DNA from: Psychrobacter sp. Choline-02u-9
GTDB taxonomy: Bacteria; Pseudomonadota; Gammaproteobacteria; Pseudomonadales; Moraxellaceae
DNA: 64,000 nucleotides
NCBI RefSeq assembly: GCF_002836505.1
Contig: NZ_PJBF01000056.1
Span: 43,058 to 107,057, forward strand
Direction: 5' to 3'
Below are positions 26,601 through 35,740 of this stretch, piece by piece. The stretch's first letter is position 1. Each line of letters begins with the position of its first letter. The notes under the pieces were generated by a model. That model saw only the letters and a program-made list of their open reading frames with translations, was not told the origin of the DNA and did not search any database. A program made the translations under genes and the position numbers.

Positions 26601-29600
26601 ACTGGGCTATCACCTACACAGAAATCAGCATTAGAAAAAGCCAGTGGATTTATCTTGAGTGCTAAGCTGACTGAGGCATCAGGAGCTACTACTAGTGCTA
26701 ATAGTACGCCTATTAACGTCAGTAATAAAATACAGAAAAGCTTAACGGTCTTAACATCAGAGACCAATCCTAAAGTCGTTAATATTTTAAAAGACCAGTT
26801 CACGATTCAAGTATCAGGTAAACGCAAAGATGGTAGTGCAGCAGCTGATAAAGTCGTCAAGCTAAAGCTTACTCAGATGACGGGTATTACTGTTAAAGAC
26901 GATGAGAAAAAGACTGATTCATCAGGTAATGTGACATTTATCGTAGATATAAGCCCAGATTTAACCCAAGCCCAACGTGAAGCACTAGTAAAGTCAGGCG
27001 TTACTTATACTGCAACCTTAACTGACAATGATGGTGTCACTGCCAGTAGTTATAATGCCTCTGTGGTTATCCCTGCTGCACAGTATCAAATTAATTTTGG
27101 TAGCAGTGATAAAGTTCAATTATCAAGTTCAGGTGGTAGTGCAGTCATTAGCTTCCGTGTGAATGATAAAAATGGCGGGGTTATTGCTAACCAAAGCGTC
27201 ACAGCAATGCTACCGAAAGCTCTAATTGATTCTGGCTTACTGACTCTAGATAGTACTGCGACCCAAACGACCAATGCTCAAGGCGTAGTCAGTTATAAAG
27301 TTAGTGTTCCTGCAGGTTTGGCTAAATCACAGAAAGATAAGCTAGAGGCACAAAAGGGTTTTGTGTTAACTGCCAAAGCTGTTGAAGCCTCAGGTGCAAG
27401 TAGTAGTATCAGTAGTTCAGCTATAAAAATCAGTTCAGAGTTAGCCAAAAGTGATATTAAACTTACTTCGATTAGCTCTCCTAAAGTGGTGACTGTCACA
27501 GACAAGCAGTTTACTATTCAAGTATCTGCTAAACGTCCTAATGGTAATGTTGCAGTAGGGCAAAAAGTTAAGCTTGAGATCAGTGATGTCGCAGGCGTCA
27601 GTATCCAAGGAAATGAGCAAACAACCAATGAAGCTGGCAATGCAGTATTTACTGTTAACCTTAGTCAAGATTTAACACCAGTACAACGTACAGCACTAAT
27701 TACATCAGGTATTAAATACAATGTTACTTTAACGGATGATGATGGCACAGTCGCTAAAATTACAGATGCAGTTGTCAAAGTGGTACAGCCAGCAACGAGT
27801 TTAGAGTTTGCTTCTATCATCACACCTTCTATTAGCGAGCTTGGTGGTCAAGGTACTATCAGTATTAAGCTATTGACCAAAGAAAACCAAACACCAGTTA
27901 AAGGGCAAGAAGTCACTATCCAGTTAGGTCAAGCAGCGATTGCTTCTCGAGTTACAGTCAATCAAACGACGGCGACTACCGATTTTAGTGGTGAGACAAC
28001 GTTTATAGTTACTATCCCAGAAGGACTCACAGCAGAAGAGCGTAATGAGCTTAAGCGTACAGGTATTAATTATCAGCTGTCGTATGTCGAAAAAGGCGAA
28101 ACTTATACCTCTGCTATAACAAAAGTAGATATTCTAACTCCAACTGTTGATTTGACAGTACTAAATCCGCCGAACCTTATTAATAACCGTCCTTTTTATA
28201 CATTGAACGGCGAAGGTGATACGGTGACTGTTAATGCGGCATTAAGTACTCGAAACACTAACCTTAGTATCAGCGATCAGCCTATTAAATTAGATTTTGC
28301 TAACAAAGAACTAGCAGCATTATTAATTGTAAATGGTAAGTCAGGATCATTTGCCAATATTGTTCCTACGGACCCTAACGGGGCGGCAAGCTTTACAGTT
28401 ACTGTGCCAAGCTTAACAGCAGAGCAACAAGCGGCACTCTTAGATCAAAAGCTAACAGCTATCTTGACTGAGACGTTGACAGGTAAAAAACAAGAGATTC
28501 AGTTTAATATACAGTCAACCAAAGCGGCTATTGATTTGATAGCTATCACACCAAAAGCACTAAATCTAAACGGTGGTGAGACTCAAGTTGAGGTAATAAC
28601 CAAAGACAGCAAAGACAATGTCATTGCAAATAAACAAGTTTACTTGGCGCTCCCTGCTTCGGTTGCGGCTCAAGGGGTTAGCTTAGTCACTAGTGGCACG
28701 CAAACTACAAATGATTCAGGAAAAGCTAGCTTTACGCTTGCTGTGCCAGCTGGTCTTACCGATGCGCAAAAAACAGCCATTGGTAGTAGCTTTGCAGTTG
28801 TATTCTCAGCAACCGATGAGAATAACAATATTGCCACGAAAACCAGTACTGTTAAGACAGCTACTCCTGATCTAAACGGTACACAAGAAAGTATAACAAT
28901 CGGTGCAAATAAAGTCGTTAATACGAAGGGCGATACATTTAAAGTATTTGTGCGTGTAGAGAATAAAAAAGGCAGTATTGCTAATCGTGAAGTGCATTTG
29001 AATGTTGATAATCCTATCAAAACTGGCGTGACGGTTAGTAGTAATACCGCTATGACCAATGGTGATGGTTTAGCAACCTTTGACCTAACACTTACAGACG
29101 GTGCTAACGTCAACCAAGCTATCTTAGAACCAGGTATCAAGCTGACAGCTACGACGACGACTGCAGAAGGTGTAGAGCTACCACAGACCTATATCGTTGC
29201 AGTAGATACTGCTACGATTGATAGTTATCAGCTCATAGCCTCCTCTGATAAGTCTACGTTGAATACTGGTGGTGATCAGACCAATGCTACCTTCCGTGTG
29301 ACTGACAGCAAAGGCGGTATCTTGGCAGGAGTACCTGTACAGCTAAGTATTGAAAACTTAGAGGCCAGTGGTGCGGCATTAACCACACCAAGTATGGTAA
29401 CCACTGATGCTAATGGTCAGATCGATGTCGGCGTCATCTTAGCAGCCAACTCTATCAATTCGCGTCTAAATCATAGCGTAGTGATTAATGCTAAAATCGT
29501 TACACCACAATACGATGCAGATGGCAAAGTCAGCATGCAAGTGCGTGAAGAGAAGTCATTAAGCTTATCAGCTATCGGTACAGAGATTACTATTGCAGCT

Positions 29601-31487
29601 ACAGAAGCCAATCTAAAAGATGGTGCTTCTACTACTATCACCACCACACTGGTGGATGGTTCAGGTCGTGCTATTGCCAATGCTGGTATGGAGTTAGTCG
29701 ATGCAAACGGTGATATTATCCACTCTAGTGCAACTGCTGTTAGCAATGCAGATGGTCAAGCAGTATTTAATATTAACGAAGCTGATTTGACCTTCGATAA
29801 CAATGGTAACTTACGTGTATTTGCTCGTGCTTTGGGTGAAAACAGCATCAATACTCAACGCAGTCTAAATAGTATTGAGCTGATTAAGGTTTCGCAGGCA
29901 GGTATTAGCTTTATTGATATCGAAGACGTTTATGATGTCAATAAAGCACAGACCATAAATATTCAGATACGTCGTGATACAGCTGCTCAAGCAGCAGAAT
30001 TAATCGGTAAGCAAGTTGAAGTACAAACGACTATTGGTACGTTTACTGATAGCAACGATGTCATCGTCACAAAACCCATTACCGCTGCTAATATAAACGG
30101 CAATATCGTTACGATACCTGTTACCTTAACATCAGAGCTGGCTGGTATTACTGCACTACAAGCAACGGTATTAGGTGAAACACTACCAAACGGTGAGCCG
30201 CGCTATCGTGCGACAGTAGATGCACGTTTCCGTGCTACGACACCTGCTAAAATGCTGTTCCAAGCGGTGAAGTCTGTTATCACTCCTGGTGGTAGTACTG
30301 AAATTGTCGCTACGGTAAAAGACAAAAACGATGTACCAGTTGAAGGTCAAACAGTGGTCTTTGGCCGTGCATCGGACTCGTCAGCAGGGCGATTGTCTGC
30401 GGCAACGGCTATCACTGATAGTAAAGGTGAGGCGCGTGTGGTCTATAAAGCCAATGCCAGCTCTCCTATCGGTGGTGTGGTTATCAATGCACGCCTGCTC
30501 AATGATCCATCCAGTATTGGCACCAAAACTACTAATATCACCGTATCTGAGGAAGCGGTATATACCACTTTAGCATTTGCCAATAAGTTATCTTCTGATG
30601 ATATTTACTATACTGTTCGTGGTTCAATTTCTGTCATGGATGGTTCAGGTCGCGCTGTCCCGAATCAAGAAGTTTCAATTAAGTCTTATGCTACACAATA
30701 CGCTCAAGGCAGAGTCTGTTTACTAGACAGCACCGTGACTCACCAAGCGGCTGATATTGAAGAAGTAAACGATAAGGGGGAGGTGACTACAACAACACCT
30801 AAGCCACAAGTATTCTCTGAAAAATCGCCTATTTTCTTACAGTCTCGCTGGATTACTACAGAAGATGTAAACTATAACTACACTTTGGATAAAGAACCCG
30901 GCTTTACTTTAGTCAAACCTGAAGATGTCAATAATAATGGTACTTTAGAAGCTATCAATCCAGTTGCGATTATTGGCGGTAAAGTATCAGATGATGGCTA
31001 TACTTTCGTCACCGATGAAGAAGGTCGCGCTGATTTTGAGATTCGCTATCCAATACGTTACTCACATTGGGTTAAAGTGCAGTTTGATGCCTCTACCTTT
31101 GTGAACGGTAGTGAAAACACACAAACTATTAATTATCAATTACCTATTCAAGCTGGAAGCGTGTCAGTAAGTAATTCGAGCTTAGTTAGCCCTTGGCAAG
31201 GTAATAGCATTGCGCATGCTAGCCCATTTGGCACAGGTGGAGCTGCTTGTATCAATAGTATGAGCGTTAAAATTGACGAAAATGTACCAAGTACTTCTGT
31301 ACAACTATTATCCTCACCTTCAGAAAGTGCAACAAAATATACTGTTTCCATTGATGGTGAAAATAAGGTAGATTCAGGCACAAATCATCCATTTTACTCT
31401 GTTAACTTCAACCAAGCGTTGCTAGGTTCTATTGTTACAGTGAGTAATAGTAATGCCAAGTTCTCTAGGGTTCTTAAAGTTGAATGA
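23631..31487 (+). CDS. giant Ig-like repeat surface lipoprotein
   Basis: 2,618 residues from the ATG at 23631, which has CGGAG seven bases upstream and gives a proper signal peptide. A lipobox L-A-L-A-G-C near residue 27 marks it as a lipoprotein. A Gly/Thr-rich linker follows, then about 19-20 modules of about 100-120 residues with Big/invasin-like features (x-V-N-D-K-x-G-G, T-x-x-x-G-x-A-x-F/Y-T-V, L-T-x-x-Q-R). From 24957 to about 27795 two module types alternate in four A-B pairs with a 702-711-base period. The C-terminal region has two cysteines, perhaps a disulfide, and no autotransporter barrel or LPXTG signal. An adhesin or outer-membrane surface fibre is the best guess. Confidence 0.85.
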   Translation: MSYSSLPLTSKLFQLTSLTCALALAGCGGGGDGDTVDSVAPAPDLGVTQPGTGGGTGDNGNTGGGEQVPEIEPDFFIQKLSTAPTIIELSDDQAAFSVTVKAVEKVSGGAMVGKAVTLKVVDSENNGITIEGQSTQTTDDDGNAVYALKLNPQAVADKDELIANGFTLVATANKADGTAVAPQELKVSVSKKGSGDGTQVTESKLDITSSLKTSSVSNNALNPYGDSAQLTVIAKNNKGARVQDVKVGLGIDNIKGISIVGGSSKVTNADGITTFNIKIDENLSKAERDALLKGEGIAYAISIQEQNGATKQETDTLTVALPVSDYVLDVKGRDVVLNAYGDEKPLTITATAKNSKVPTVINGAKGTIKLNNAVTGVKLSTESFTFDATGSAVVSLIVAPTLTAAQRKEIVEKGVSYTVVLSEPNRAVTMDTYGNEAYIPESQYQIKFATKNKSRISSFGSEAIISFRVNDKDGGAIANQKVTASLPQDLIKTGLLNLDSAATQVTDGKGMVNYSVSVPASLTAAQRTKLESIGGFVLTAKVTEASGASSSINSERIKVTAESETILNVKNIPSAVNILKNQFQIQVAGKRPDGSAAAGKEVKLAISNVTGVSIQGSQQTTDASGNAVFTVNLSQDLTEKQRQDLVKSGIPYTVTLTDEDGVATNKYKAPVIIPVAEYKLNFGSSSTDKLLSTGGVTTLSFRVNDKNGGVIANQTVTASLPSSLTQKGLITLESAANQATDAQGNVSYTVRIPAGLSPTQRAELEKAGGFVLNARLVEASGASINTSSNRIPVTADPSRSQTILNAKTTPSIVNVLKDQFTIQVSAKRPNGSAATGKPVKLAINNVKGISIEGGEQVTNSAGNAVFTVNIDQALTLEQRKAFEKTGIAYTVALTDEDGVATENYSIKASVPSAAYKINFGSSSNAELSSSGGSTVISFRVNDKDGGVIANQKVSVSLPKALVDAGLLTLDTAANQTTNDKGIVNYTVRIPTGLSPTQKSALEKASGFILSAKLTEASGATTSANSTPINVSNKIQKSLTVLTSETNPKVVNILKDQFTIQVSGKRKDGSAAADKVVKLKLTQMTGITVKDDEKKTDSSGNVTFIVDISPDLTQAQREALVKSGVTYTATLTDNDGVTASSYNASVVIPAAQYQINFGSSDKVQLSSSGGSAVISFRVNDKNGGVIANQSVTAMLPKALIDSGLLTLDSTATQTTNAQGVVSYKVSVPAGLAKSQKDKLEAQKGFVLTAKAVEASGASSSISSSAIKISSELAKSDIKLTSISSPKVVTVTDKQFTIQVSAKRPNGNVAVGQKVKLEISDVAGVSIQGNEQTTNEAGNAVFTVNLSQDLTPVQRTALITSGIKYNVTLTDDDGTVAKITDAVVKVVQPATSLEFASIITPSISELGGQGTISIKLLTKENQTPVKGQEVTIQLGQAAIASRVTVNQTTATTDFSGETTFIVTIPEGLTAEERNELKRTGINYQLSYVEKGETYTSAITKVDILTPTVDLTVLNPPNLINNRPFYTLNGEGDTVTVNAALSTRNTNLSISDQPIKLDFANKELAALLIVNGKSGSFANIVPTDPNGAASFTVTVPSLTAEQQAALLDQKLTAILTETLTGKKQEIQFNIQSTKAAIDLIAITPKALNLNGGETQVEVITKDSKDNVIANKQVYLALPASVAAQGVSLVTSGTQTTNDSGKASFTLAVPAGLTDAQKTAIGSSFAVVFSATDENNNIATKTSTVKTATPDLNGTQESITIGANKVVNTKGDTFKVFVRVENKKGSIANREVHLNVDNPIKTGVTVSSNTAMTNGDGLATFDLTLTDGANVNQAILEPGIKLTATTTTAEGVELPQTYIVAVDTATIDSYQLIASSDKSTLNTGGDQTNATFRVTDSKGGILAGVPVQLSIENLEASGAALTTPSMVTTDANGQIDVGVILAANSINSRLNHSVVINAKIVTPQYDADGKVSMQVREEKSLSLSAIGTEITIAATEANLKDGASTTITTTLVDGSGRAIANAGMELVDANGDIIHSSATAVSNADGQAVFNINEADLTFDNNGNLRVFARALGENSINTQRSLNSIELIKVSQAGISFIDIEDVYDVNKAQTINIQIRRDTAAQAAELIGKQVEVQTTIGTFTDSNDVIVTKPITAANINGNIVTIPVTLTSELAGITALQATVLGETLPNGEPRYRATVDARFRATTPAKMLFQAVKSVITPGGSTEIVATVKDKNDVPVEGQTVVFGRASDSSAGRLSAATAITDSKGEARVVYKANASSPIGGVVINARLLNDPSSIGTKTTNITVSEEAVYTTLAFANKLSSDDIYYTVRGSISVMDGSGRAVPNQEVSIKSYATQYAQGRVCLLDSTVTHQAADIEEVNDKGEVTTTTPKPQVFSEKSPIFLQSRWITTEDVNYNYTLDKEPGFTLVKPEDVNNNGTLEAINPVAIIGGKVSDDGYTFVTDEEGRADFEIRYPIRYSHWVKVQFDASTFVNGSENTQTINYQLPIQAGSVSVSNSSLVSPWQGNSIAHASPFGTGGAACINSMSVKIDENVPSTSVQLLSSPSESATKYTVSIDGENKVDSGTNHPFYSVNFNQALLGSIVTVSNSNAKFSRVLKVE
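24957..27795 (+). repeat. four alternating A-B module pairs inside the giant gene
   Basis: A modules start near 24957, 25659, 26370 and 27081 (residue pattern Q-Y-Q-I-N-F-G-S-S...SFRVNDK-x-GG). B modules start about 360 bases after each. The pairs are highly similar in protein and visibly in DNA, so homologous recombination could change copy number. Confidence 0.8.
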
Positions 31488-31526
31488 TGACTCATAACTC
31501 TTATGTATAAGATTAGCATTTTATAA

Positions 31527-31554
31527 ACCCCCAAACCTCGTGTTGGGGGTTTTT
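31527..31554 (+). terminator. rho-independent terminator after giant gene
   Basis: Arms ACCCCCAA (31527-31534) and TTGGGGGT (31543-31550) followed by TTTT. Confidence 0.92.
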
Positions 31555-31690
31555 GCATTTGTAATCTCAATAATTAAATACAAGCAACTCAATCAGCAAA
31601 GTTTTGCAAAAGCGATTAGAATAGTCAGTTTCCTATGCTGCTAACCATATTCAAAGTAAGCGGCACGTTTCATTTTTAATTGGGCGTACT

Positions 31691-32620
31691 ATGTCAGACA
31701 ATACCACGACTGCTACAGCAAGCATAAAGTCGAGCAAAACTTCTCAAAATGTACTATCTACCGATGTTATTGATACCGCGACGCTACTGATTAAGTGTCG
31801 TGATCAAGCGGGTATCGTACAGGCCGTATCTGAGTTTATACACCGTTATGGCGGTAATATTATTACGCTTGATCAGTATTCAACGGCTCATGAAGGTGGG
31901 CAGTACTTTATGCGTTTGGAGTTTGCGTTAGCAGGCTTGAGCGAGATTATGGATAACTTTGAAGCCAGCTTTGGTCATACGGTGGCCAAGCGTCACAATA
32001 TGGCGTGGCGCTTGCATAACAATGCGATTAAAACCAAGGTTGGCATTTTAGTGTCAAAGTTCGACCATGCGCTATTAGATTTACTGTGGCGTCATCAGCG
32101 CGGATTACTCGATTGCGAGATTACATCTGTTGTCAGTAATCATGAGGATTTGCGCCAAGCGGTAGAGAACTTTGGCATACCTTTTCACTATGTACCAGTG
32201 ACCAAGGATAATAAGGCAGAAGCGGAAGAGCAGATTCATACCTTGATGGCAGGCAATGATTTGTTGGTATTGGCGCGTTATATGCAGATATTATCGTCTG
32301 ATTTTGTCAAACGTTGGCCGATGCAAGTTATCAATATTCATCATTCATTCTTACCTGCGTTTGTGGGCGCAGATCCTTATCGTCAGGCTTATGATAAAGG
32401 CGTTAAGCTTATCGGTGCAACTGCGCACTATGTCACAGCTGAGCTTGACCAAGGGCCTATTATTGAGCAAGATGTACACCGTGTGACGCATCGCCAAGGG
32501 GTGACAGAGTTGCGTGCTATCGGCCGTGATATCGAACGCAACGTATTAGCACGTGCTGTAAACTGGCATGTACAAAACCGTGTGATTGTGGCGGGTAATA
32601 AGACAGTGGTATTTAACTAA
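31691..32620 (+). CDS. purU: formyltetrahydrofolate deformylase
   Basis: 309 residues. N-terminal ACT domain (LIKCRDQAGIVQAVSEFI) followed by a formyltransferase-fold catalytic domain with catalytic Asn/His in VINIHHSFLPAF and Asp in TAELDQGPII. It hydrolyses 10-formyl-THF to formate and THF, balancing one-carbon pools and feeding PurT. The N-terminus has about 25 extra Ser/Thr-rich residues. It is flanked by terminators, so a single-gene unit. Confidence 0.96.
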   Translation: MSDNTTTATASIKSSKTSQNVLSTDVIDTATLLIKCRDQAGIVQAVSEFIHRYGGNIITLDQYSTAHEGGQYFMRLEFALAGLSEIMDNFEASFGHTVAKRHNMAWRLHNNAIKTKVGILVSKFDHALLDLLWRHQRGLLDCEITSVVSNHEDLRQAVENFGIPFHYVPVTKDNKAEAEEQIHTLMAGNDLLVLARYMQILSSDFVKRWPMQVINIHHSFLPAFVGADPYRQAYDKGVKLIGATAHYVTAELDQGPIIEQDVHRVTHRQGVTELRAIGRDIERNVLARAVNWHVQNRVIVAGNKTVVFN

Positions 32621-32652
32621 GAAAAATGAGTAGTGAGTCGGCTAGAAATATA

Positions 32653-32692
32653 AAAAAGGCGGTCAGTAACTAGTGTTGCTGACCGCCTTTTT
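32653..32692. terminator. bidirectional terminator purU / YpjD-like gene
   Basis: Arms AAAAAGGCGGTCAG (32653-32666) and CTGACCGCCTTTTT (32679-32692). A-rich and T-rich flanks suit both directions. Confidence 0.93.
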
Positions 32693-32705
32693 CTGAATAT
32701 ATATT

Positions 32706-33497
32706 TTATAGGAGCATTTCTAAGACGAACTTGCTACCAACAAAGCCAATGGCTAATAGAATAAAGGCATAAATAGTGATATTGGCCGCACGTTTGCCTC
32801 GCCAGCCTGCACGCCAATTACCGAATAGTAGTACACCAAATAATAACCACGACAGCAGACTAAAAACAGTCTTATGCACGATATGTTGCGCCATCAAGTC
32901 TTGTACATAGATAAACCCAATCCCCAGTGCGATACTGAGCAATACAAAGCCCACCAACAGCATATCGAATAATAAACTCTCCATACTTTGCAGGGAGGGT
33001 AGCTTATTGACCCAAAAGCGGTGAATGGTATGATGCTTGAGCTCACGTATTTGTAGACGTAGAAATAGCGCTTGTACCGCCGCCATCAACAGCACACAAT
33101 AGGCAGCTAATGATAATATGATATGAATTTCAAGCCCAATACTGACATCAGTTAGTGGTTGATAAGGGGCACGGCCGACATAGCCGATAGTCATACCTAT
33201 TAGCGCAGTGGGTGCAGCTAAAATACCAAGGCTAAGAATAGGGCGATATAAACAGAACAATAGATAAAAGAATAAGAAAAATAAACTGGTCAGACTGATG
33301 ATATTAAATAAGTTGAAATTCAAACCATACAGCGTCACAACATATGGATATAGCAGTGCCGCATGTGCAGCCATACCGATGAGCAATAAGCCCAAACTGA
33401 GGCTTTTGTGAATAGGTTTGTCCTGAGCCAGCGCCCAACCAATATGGATGCTGACTAAGATATAAGCCATGCTAGCAAGTAAGAATGCAAAGTGCAC
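32706..33497 (-). CDS. YpjD/CcsA-like inner membrane protein (cytochrome c assembly family)
   Basis: 263 residues with about eight hydrophobic helices. Conserved features of the CcsA/YpjD family include His in the loop before helix 5 (GLEIHIILSLAAY) and near the C-terminus (HIVHKTVFSLLSWLLFG). In other proteobacteria a homologue sits divergent from or next to ffh, as here. CcsA relatives handle heme export for cytochrome c; YpjD itself has been linked to cation transport, so the role is open. The start is GTG at 33497. Confidence 0.8.
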   Translation of the reverse strand: MHFAFLLASMAYILVSIHIGWALAQDKPIHKSLSLGLLLIGMAAHAALLYPYVVTLYGLNFNLFNIISLTSLFFLFFYLLFCLYRPILSLGILAAPTALIGMTIGYVGRAPYQPLTDVSIGLEIHIILSLAAYCVLLMAAVQALFLRLQIRELKHHTIHRFWVNKLPSLQSMESLLFDMLLVGFVLLSIALGIGFIYVQDLMAQHIVHKTVFSLLSWLLFGVLLFGNWRAGWRGKRAANITIYAFILLAIGFVGSKFVLEMLL

Positions 33498-33922
33498 AGA
33501 TAAAAAGCCTCATCTTATACTGAGCATAAACTGCCGCTCAATGTGTCGCTAAAGTGGTATTATCAGAATGATTAGAATAATCGTCCAATTTATCATAAAA
33601 TGGGTGCCAATTGAGCACCATCTTGCTTATAACTTATAAATGATCGGTAGTGCTGCATAGCGCCAAACATAAAATATGTTATCTATAAAAAGTTAACTAC
33701 AATTATAAGCGCTGTGTCCTTTGCGAAACGACTATAAGTTTTGAGCCGTGTTAATGCTATAGTATTGATAATATAATTCTTTTATCATGTCCCTTGTCAT
33801 GCAATATCCTAATATCTTATAGCGTATCCTAATATTATTTATGAACCATTTTAATGGTTTGATTTAGAGTTATTTTAATTGCGTATTATTTAATTGAAAA
33901 CCATTTTAATTGAGAGTTATTT
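33498..33922. other. divergent intergenic region with duplicated ffh leader
   Basis: AT-rich, no ORF. TATCCTAATAT occurs twice (33805, 33825). A block beginning AACCATTTTAAT and ending AGAGTTATTT occurs at 33844-33875 and again, shortened, at 33899-33922, directly against the ffh start codon. Confidence 0.6.
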
Positions 33923-35470
33923 ATGTTTGATACCTTAACAGAACGCTTATCGTCGAGCCTACGTAACATCGTCGGTACTGGGCAGTTGACCGAAGACAAT
34001 ATCAAAGACACGCTACGTGAAGTGCGTATGGCGTTGTTAGAAGCTGATGTGGCGTTGCCTGTCACTCGTGATTTTGTAAAACGCGTCAAAGAACAAGCGC
34101 TTGGTGCTGAAGTGCTAAAAGAGCTAGCGCCAGGTCAAGCCTTTGTCAAAATCGTACACGACGAGCTGACCGAAATGATGGGCAGTGCCAATCAGCAGTT
34201 AGAGATGACAGGTAAGCCGCCCGTTGTCTATTTGCTAGCAGGTTTGCAAGGTGCGGGTAAAACGACTACAGCTGGTAAGTTGGCCAAATATCTACAAGAG
34301 CGTCAAAAGAAAAAAGTGATGCTGGTATCGGCTGACGTTTATCGTCCAGCGGCTATCAAACAGCTTGAGCAAGTAGCCGGTCAGGTGAATGCTAAGTTTG
34401 TGAACTCAAGCACAGATGAGAATCCAATTGATATCGCAAAGCGTGCGATTGAAGAAGCCAAAATCCAGTATCAAGATATCCTGATTATTGATACTGCTGG
34501 TCGTCTACATATCGACGATACCATGATGGATGAGATTAAGGCGCTAACTGCTGCGGTTAACCCATCTGAGACGCTATTTGTCGTCGATGCAATGACGGGT
34601 CAAGATGCCGCCAATACCGCAAAAGCTTTTAATGATGCGTTGCCGTTGACGGGTGTTATCTTAACTAAGACTGACGGTGATGCTCGCGGCGGTGCGGCGC
34701 TTTCTGTACGCGCTATCACCGGTAAGCCAATTAAATTCTTGGGCCGCGGTGAAAAACTAGACGAGCTAGAGCTGTTCCACCCTGAGCGTATCGCGCAGCG
34801 TATCCTTGGTATGGGTGACGTACTGAGTCTGGTCGAAGAAGTTGAGCAAAAGATTGACCGTGATAAAGCCGAAAAAATGGCGAAAAAGATGCAAAAGGGC
34901 GGTGACTTCGACCTTGAGGATCTATTGACTCAGTTCCAGCAGATGAAGAGCATGGGCGGTATGGCAGGCTTCTTGGATAAGATGCCTGGTATGGGCGGCT
35001 CAGACATGCAAAAAGCCGTCGAAGATGCCAAACCAGAAGAAAAAGTACGCGAAATGGAAGCATTGATCAATTCAATGACGCCATTTGAGCGTAAAAACCC
35101 TGATAAGATTAACCCAAGTCGTAAGCGCCGTATCGCTGCAGGTTCAGGACGTGAGATTCAAGACGTTAATCGTTTGCTTAAGCAGCACAAGCAAATGGCA
35201 AAAATGATGAAAATGATCTCAAAGCCTGAAGGCATCAGTAAAATGATGAAGTCTATGCAAGGCCTTATGGGTGGCGGTAGTGCTGGCGGCGGTGGCGGTC
35301 CATTATTTGGCGGTGGCGGTCAGCAAGGTGGCGCTAAGGACGTGAATCCAGAACAAATGGCCAAGCAAATGGGACTGGATCCAAACAATATGCCAAGCAC
35401 TGAAGAGATGCAAAAGCAAATGCAAGAAATGCAAAACCAAGCACCAAAGAAGTTCAAAACCCGCTTTTAG
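33923..35470 (+). CDS. ffh: signal recognition particle protein Ffh (SRP54)
   Basis: 515 residues, longer than E. coli Ffh (453). N domain, then the SRP GTPase G domain: GLQGAGKTTTAGKLA, DTAGRLHIDD, TKTDGDARGGAALS. Then a Met-rich M domain that binds signal peptides and 4.5S RNA (SGREIQDVNRLLKQHKQMAKMMK). A Gly-rich insertion (residues about 450-475) and a Met/Gln-rich tail explain the extra length. It targets nascent membrane proteins to FtsY. A strong terminator follows. Confidence 0.98.
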   Translation: MFDTLTERLSSSLRNIVGTGQLTEDNIKDTLREVRMALLEADVALPVTRDFVKRVKEQALGAEVLKELAPGQAFVKIVHDELTEMMGSANQQLEMTGKPPVVYLLAGLQGAGKTTTAGKLAKYLQERQKKKVMLVSADVYRPAAIKQLEQVAGQVNAKFVNSSTDENPIDIAKRAIEEAKIQYQDILIIDTAGRLHIDDTMMDEIKALTAAVNPSETLFVVDAMTGQDAANTAKAFNDALPLTGVILTKTDGDARGGAALSVRAITGKPIKFLGRGEKLDELELFHPERIAQRILGMGDVLSLVEEVEQKIDRDKAEKMAKKMQKGGDFDLEDLLTQFQQMKSMGGMAGFLDKMPGMGGSDMQKAVEDAKPEEKVREMEALINSMTPFERKNPDKINPSRKRRIAAGSGREIQDVNRLLKQHKQMAKMMKMISKPEGISKMMKSMQGLMGGGSAGGGGGPLFGGGGQQGGAKDVNPEQMAKQMGLDPNNMPSTEEMQKQMQEMQNQAPKKFKTRF

Positions 35471-35502
35471 ATAACGGTTAGTTATTTTTAAAATGTTTGA
35501 TC

Positions 35503-35541
35503 AAAGCCCCGAAGCCAATGAAGCTTTGGGGCTTTTTATCG
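35503..35541 (+). terminator. rho-independent terminator after ffh
   Basis: Arms AAAGCCCCGAAGC and GCTTTGGGGCTTT with one G-T pair and a 7-base loop, then TTT. Confidence 0.92.
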
Positions 35542-35740
35542 TTAGCAGTTGCAGATAAACACTGATGGATAAAGTGTGAAAAATATAGAAATTAATAAAA
35601 TTCGTGTACCCTAAATGCTATGATAGGCGCTGCTTCATTCTGTCAGTATTCTGATAGCGCATGAATGATAGATCGTTATTAAAAATTATTAAAAGCTGAC
35701 AAATCAATTTAGAACGCCAAAAGTAAAAGCCGAGGTTGTG

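Noticed and set aside
24957..27795. Periodic repeats suggestive of a CRISPR array
   Set aside because: The period is about 700 bases and the repeats are translated Ig-like modules in one frame; no short repeat-spacer pattern.
28670..29140. 156-codon minus-strand frame inside the giant gene
   Set aside because: Antisense shadow of repetitive Thr/Ser/Val codons; no ribosome binding site and no family resemblance.
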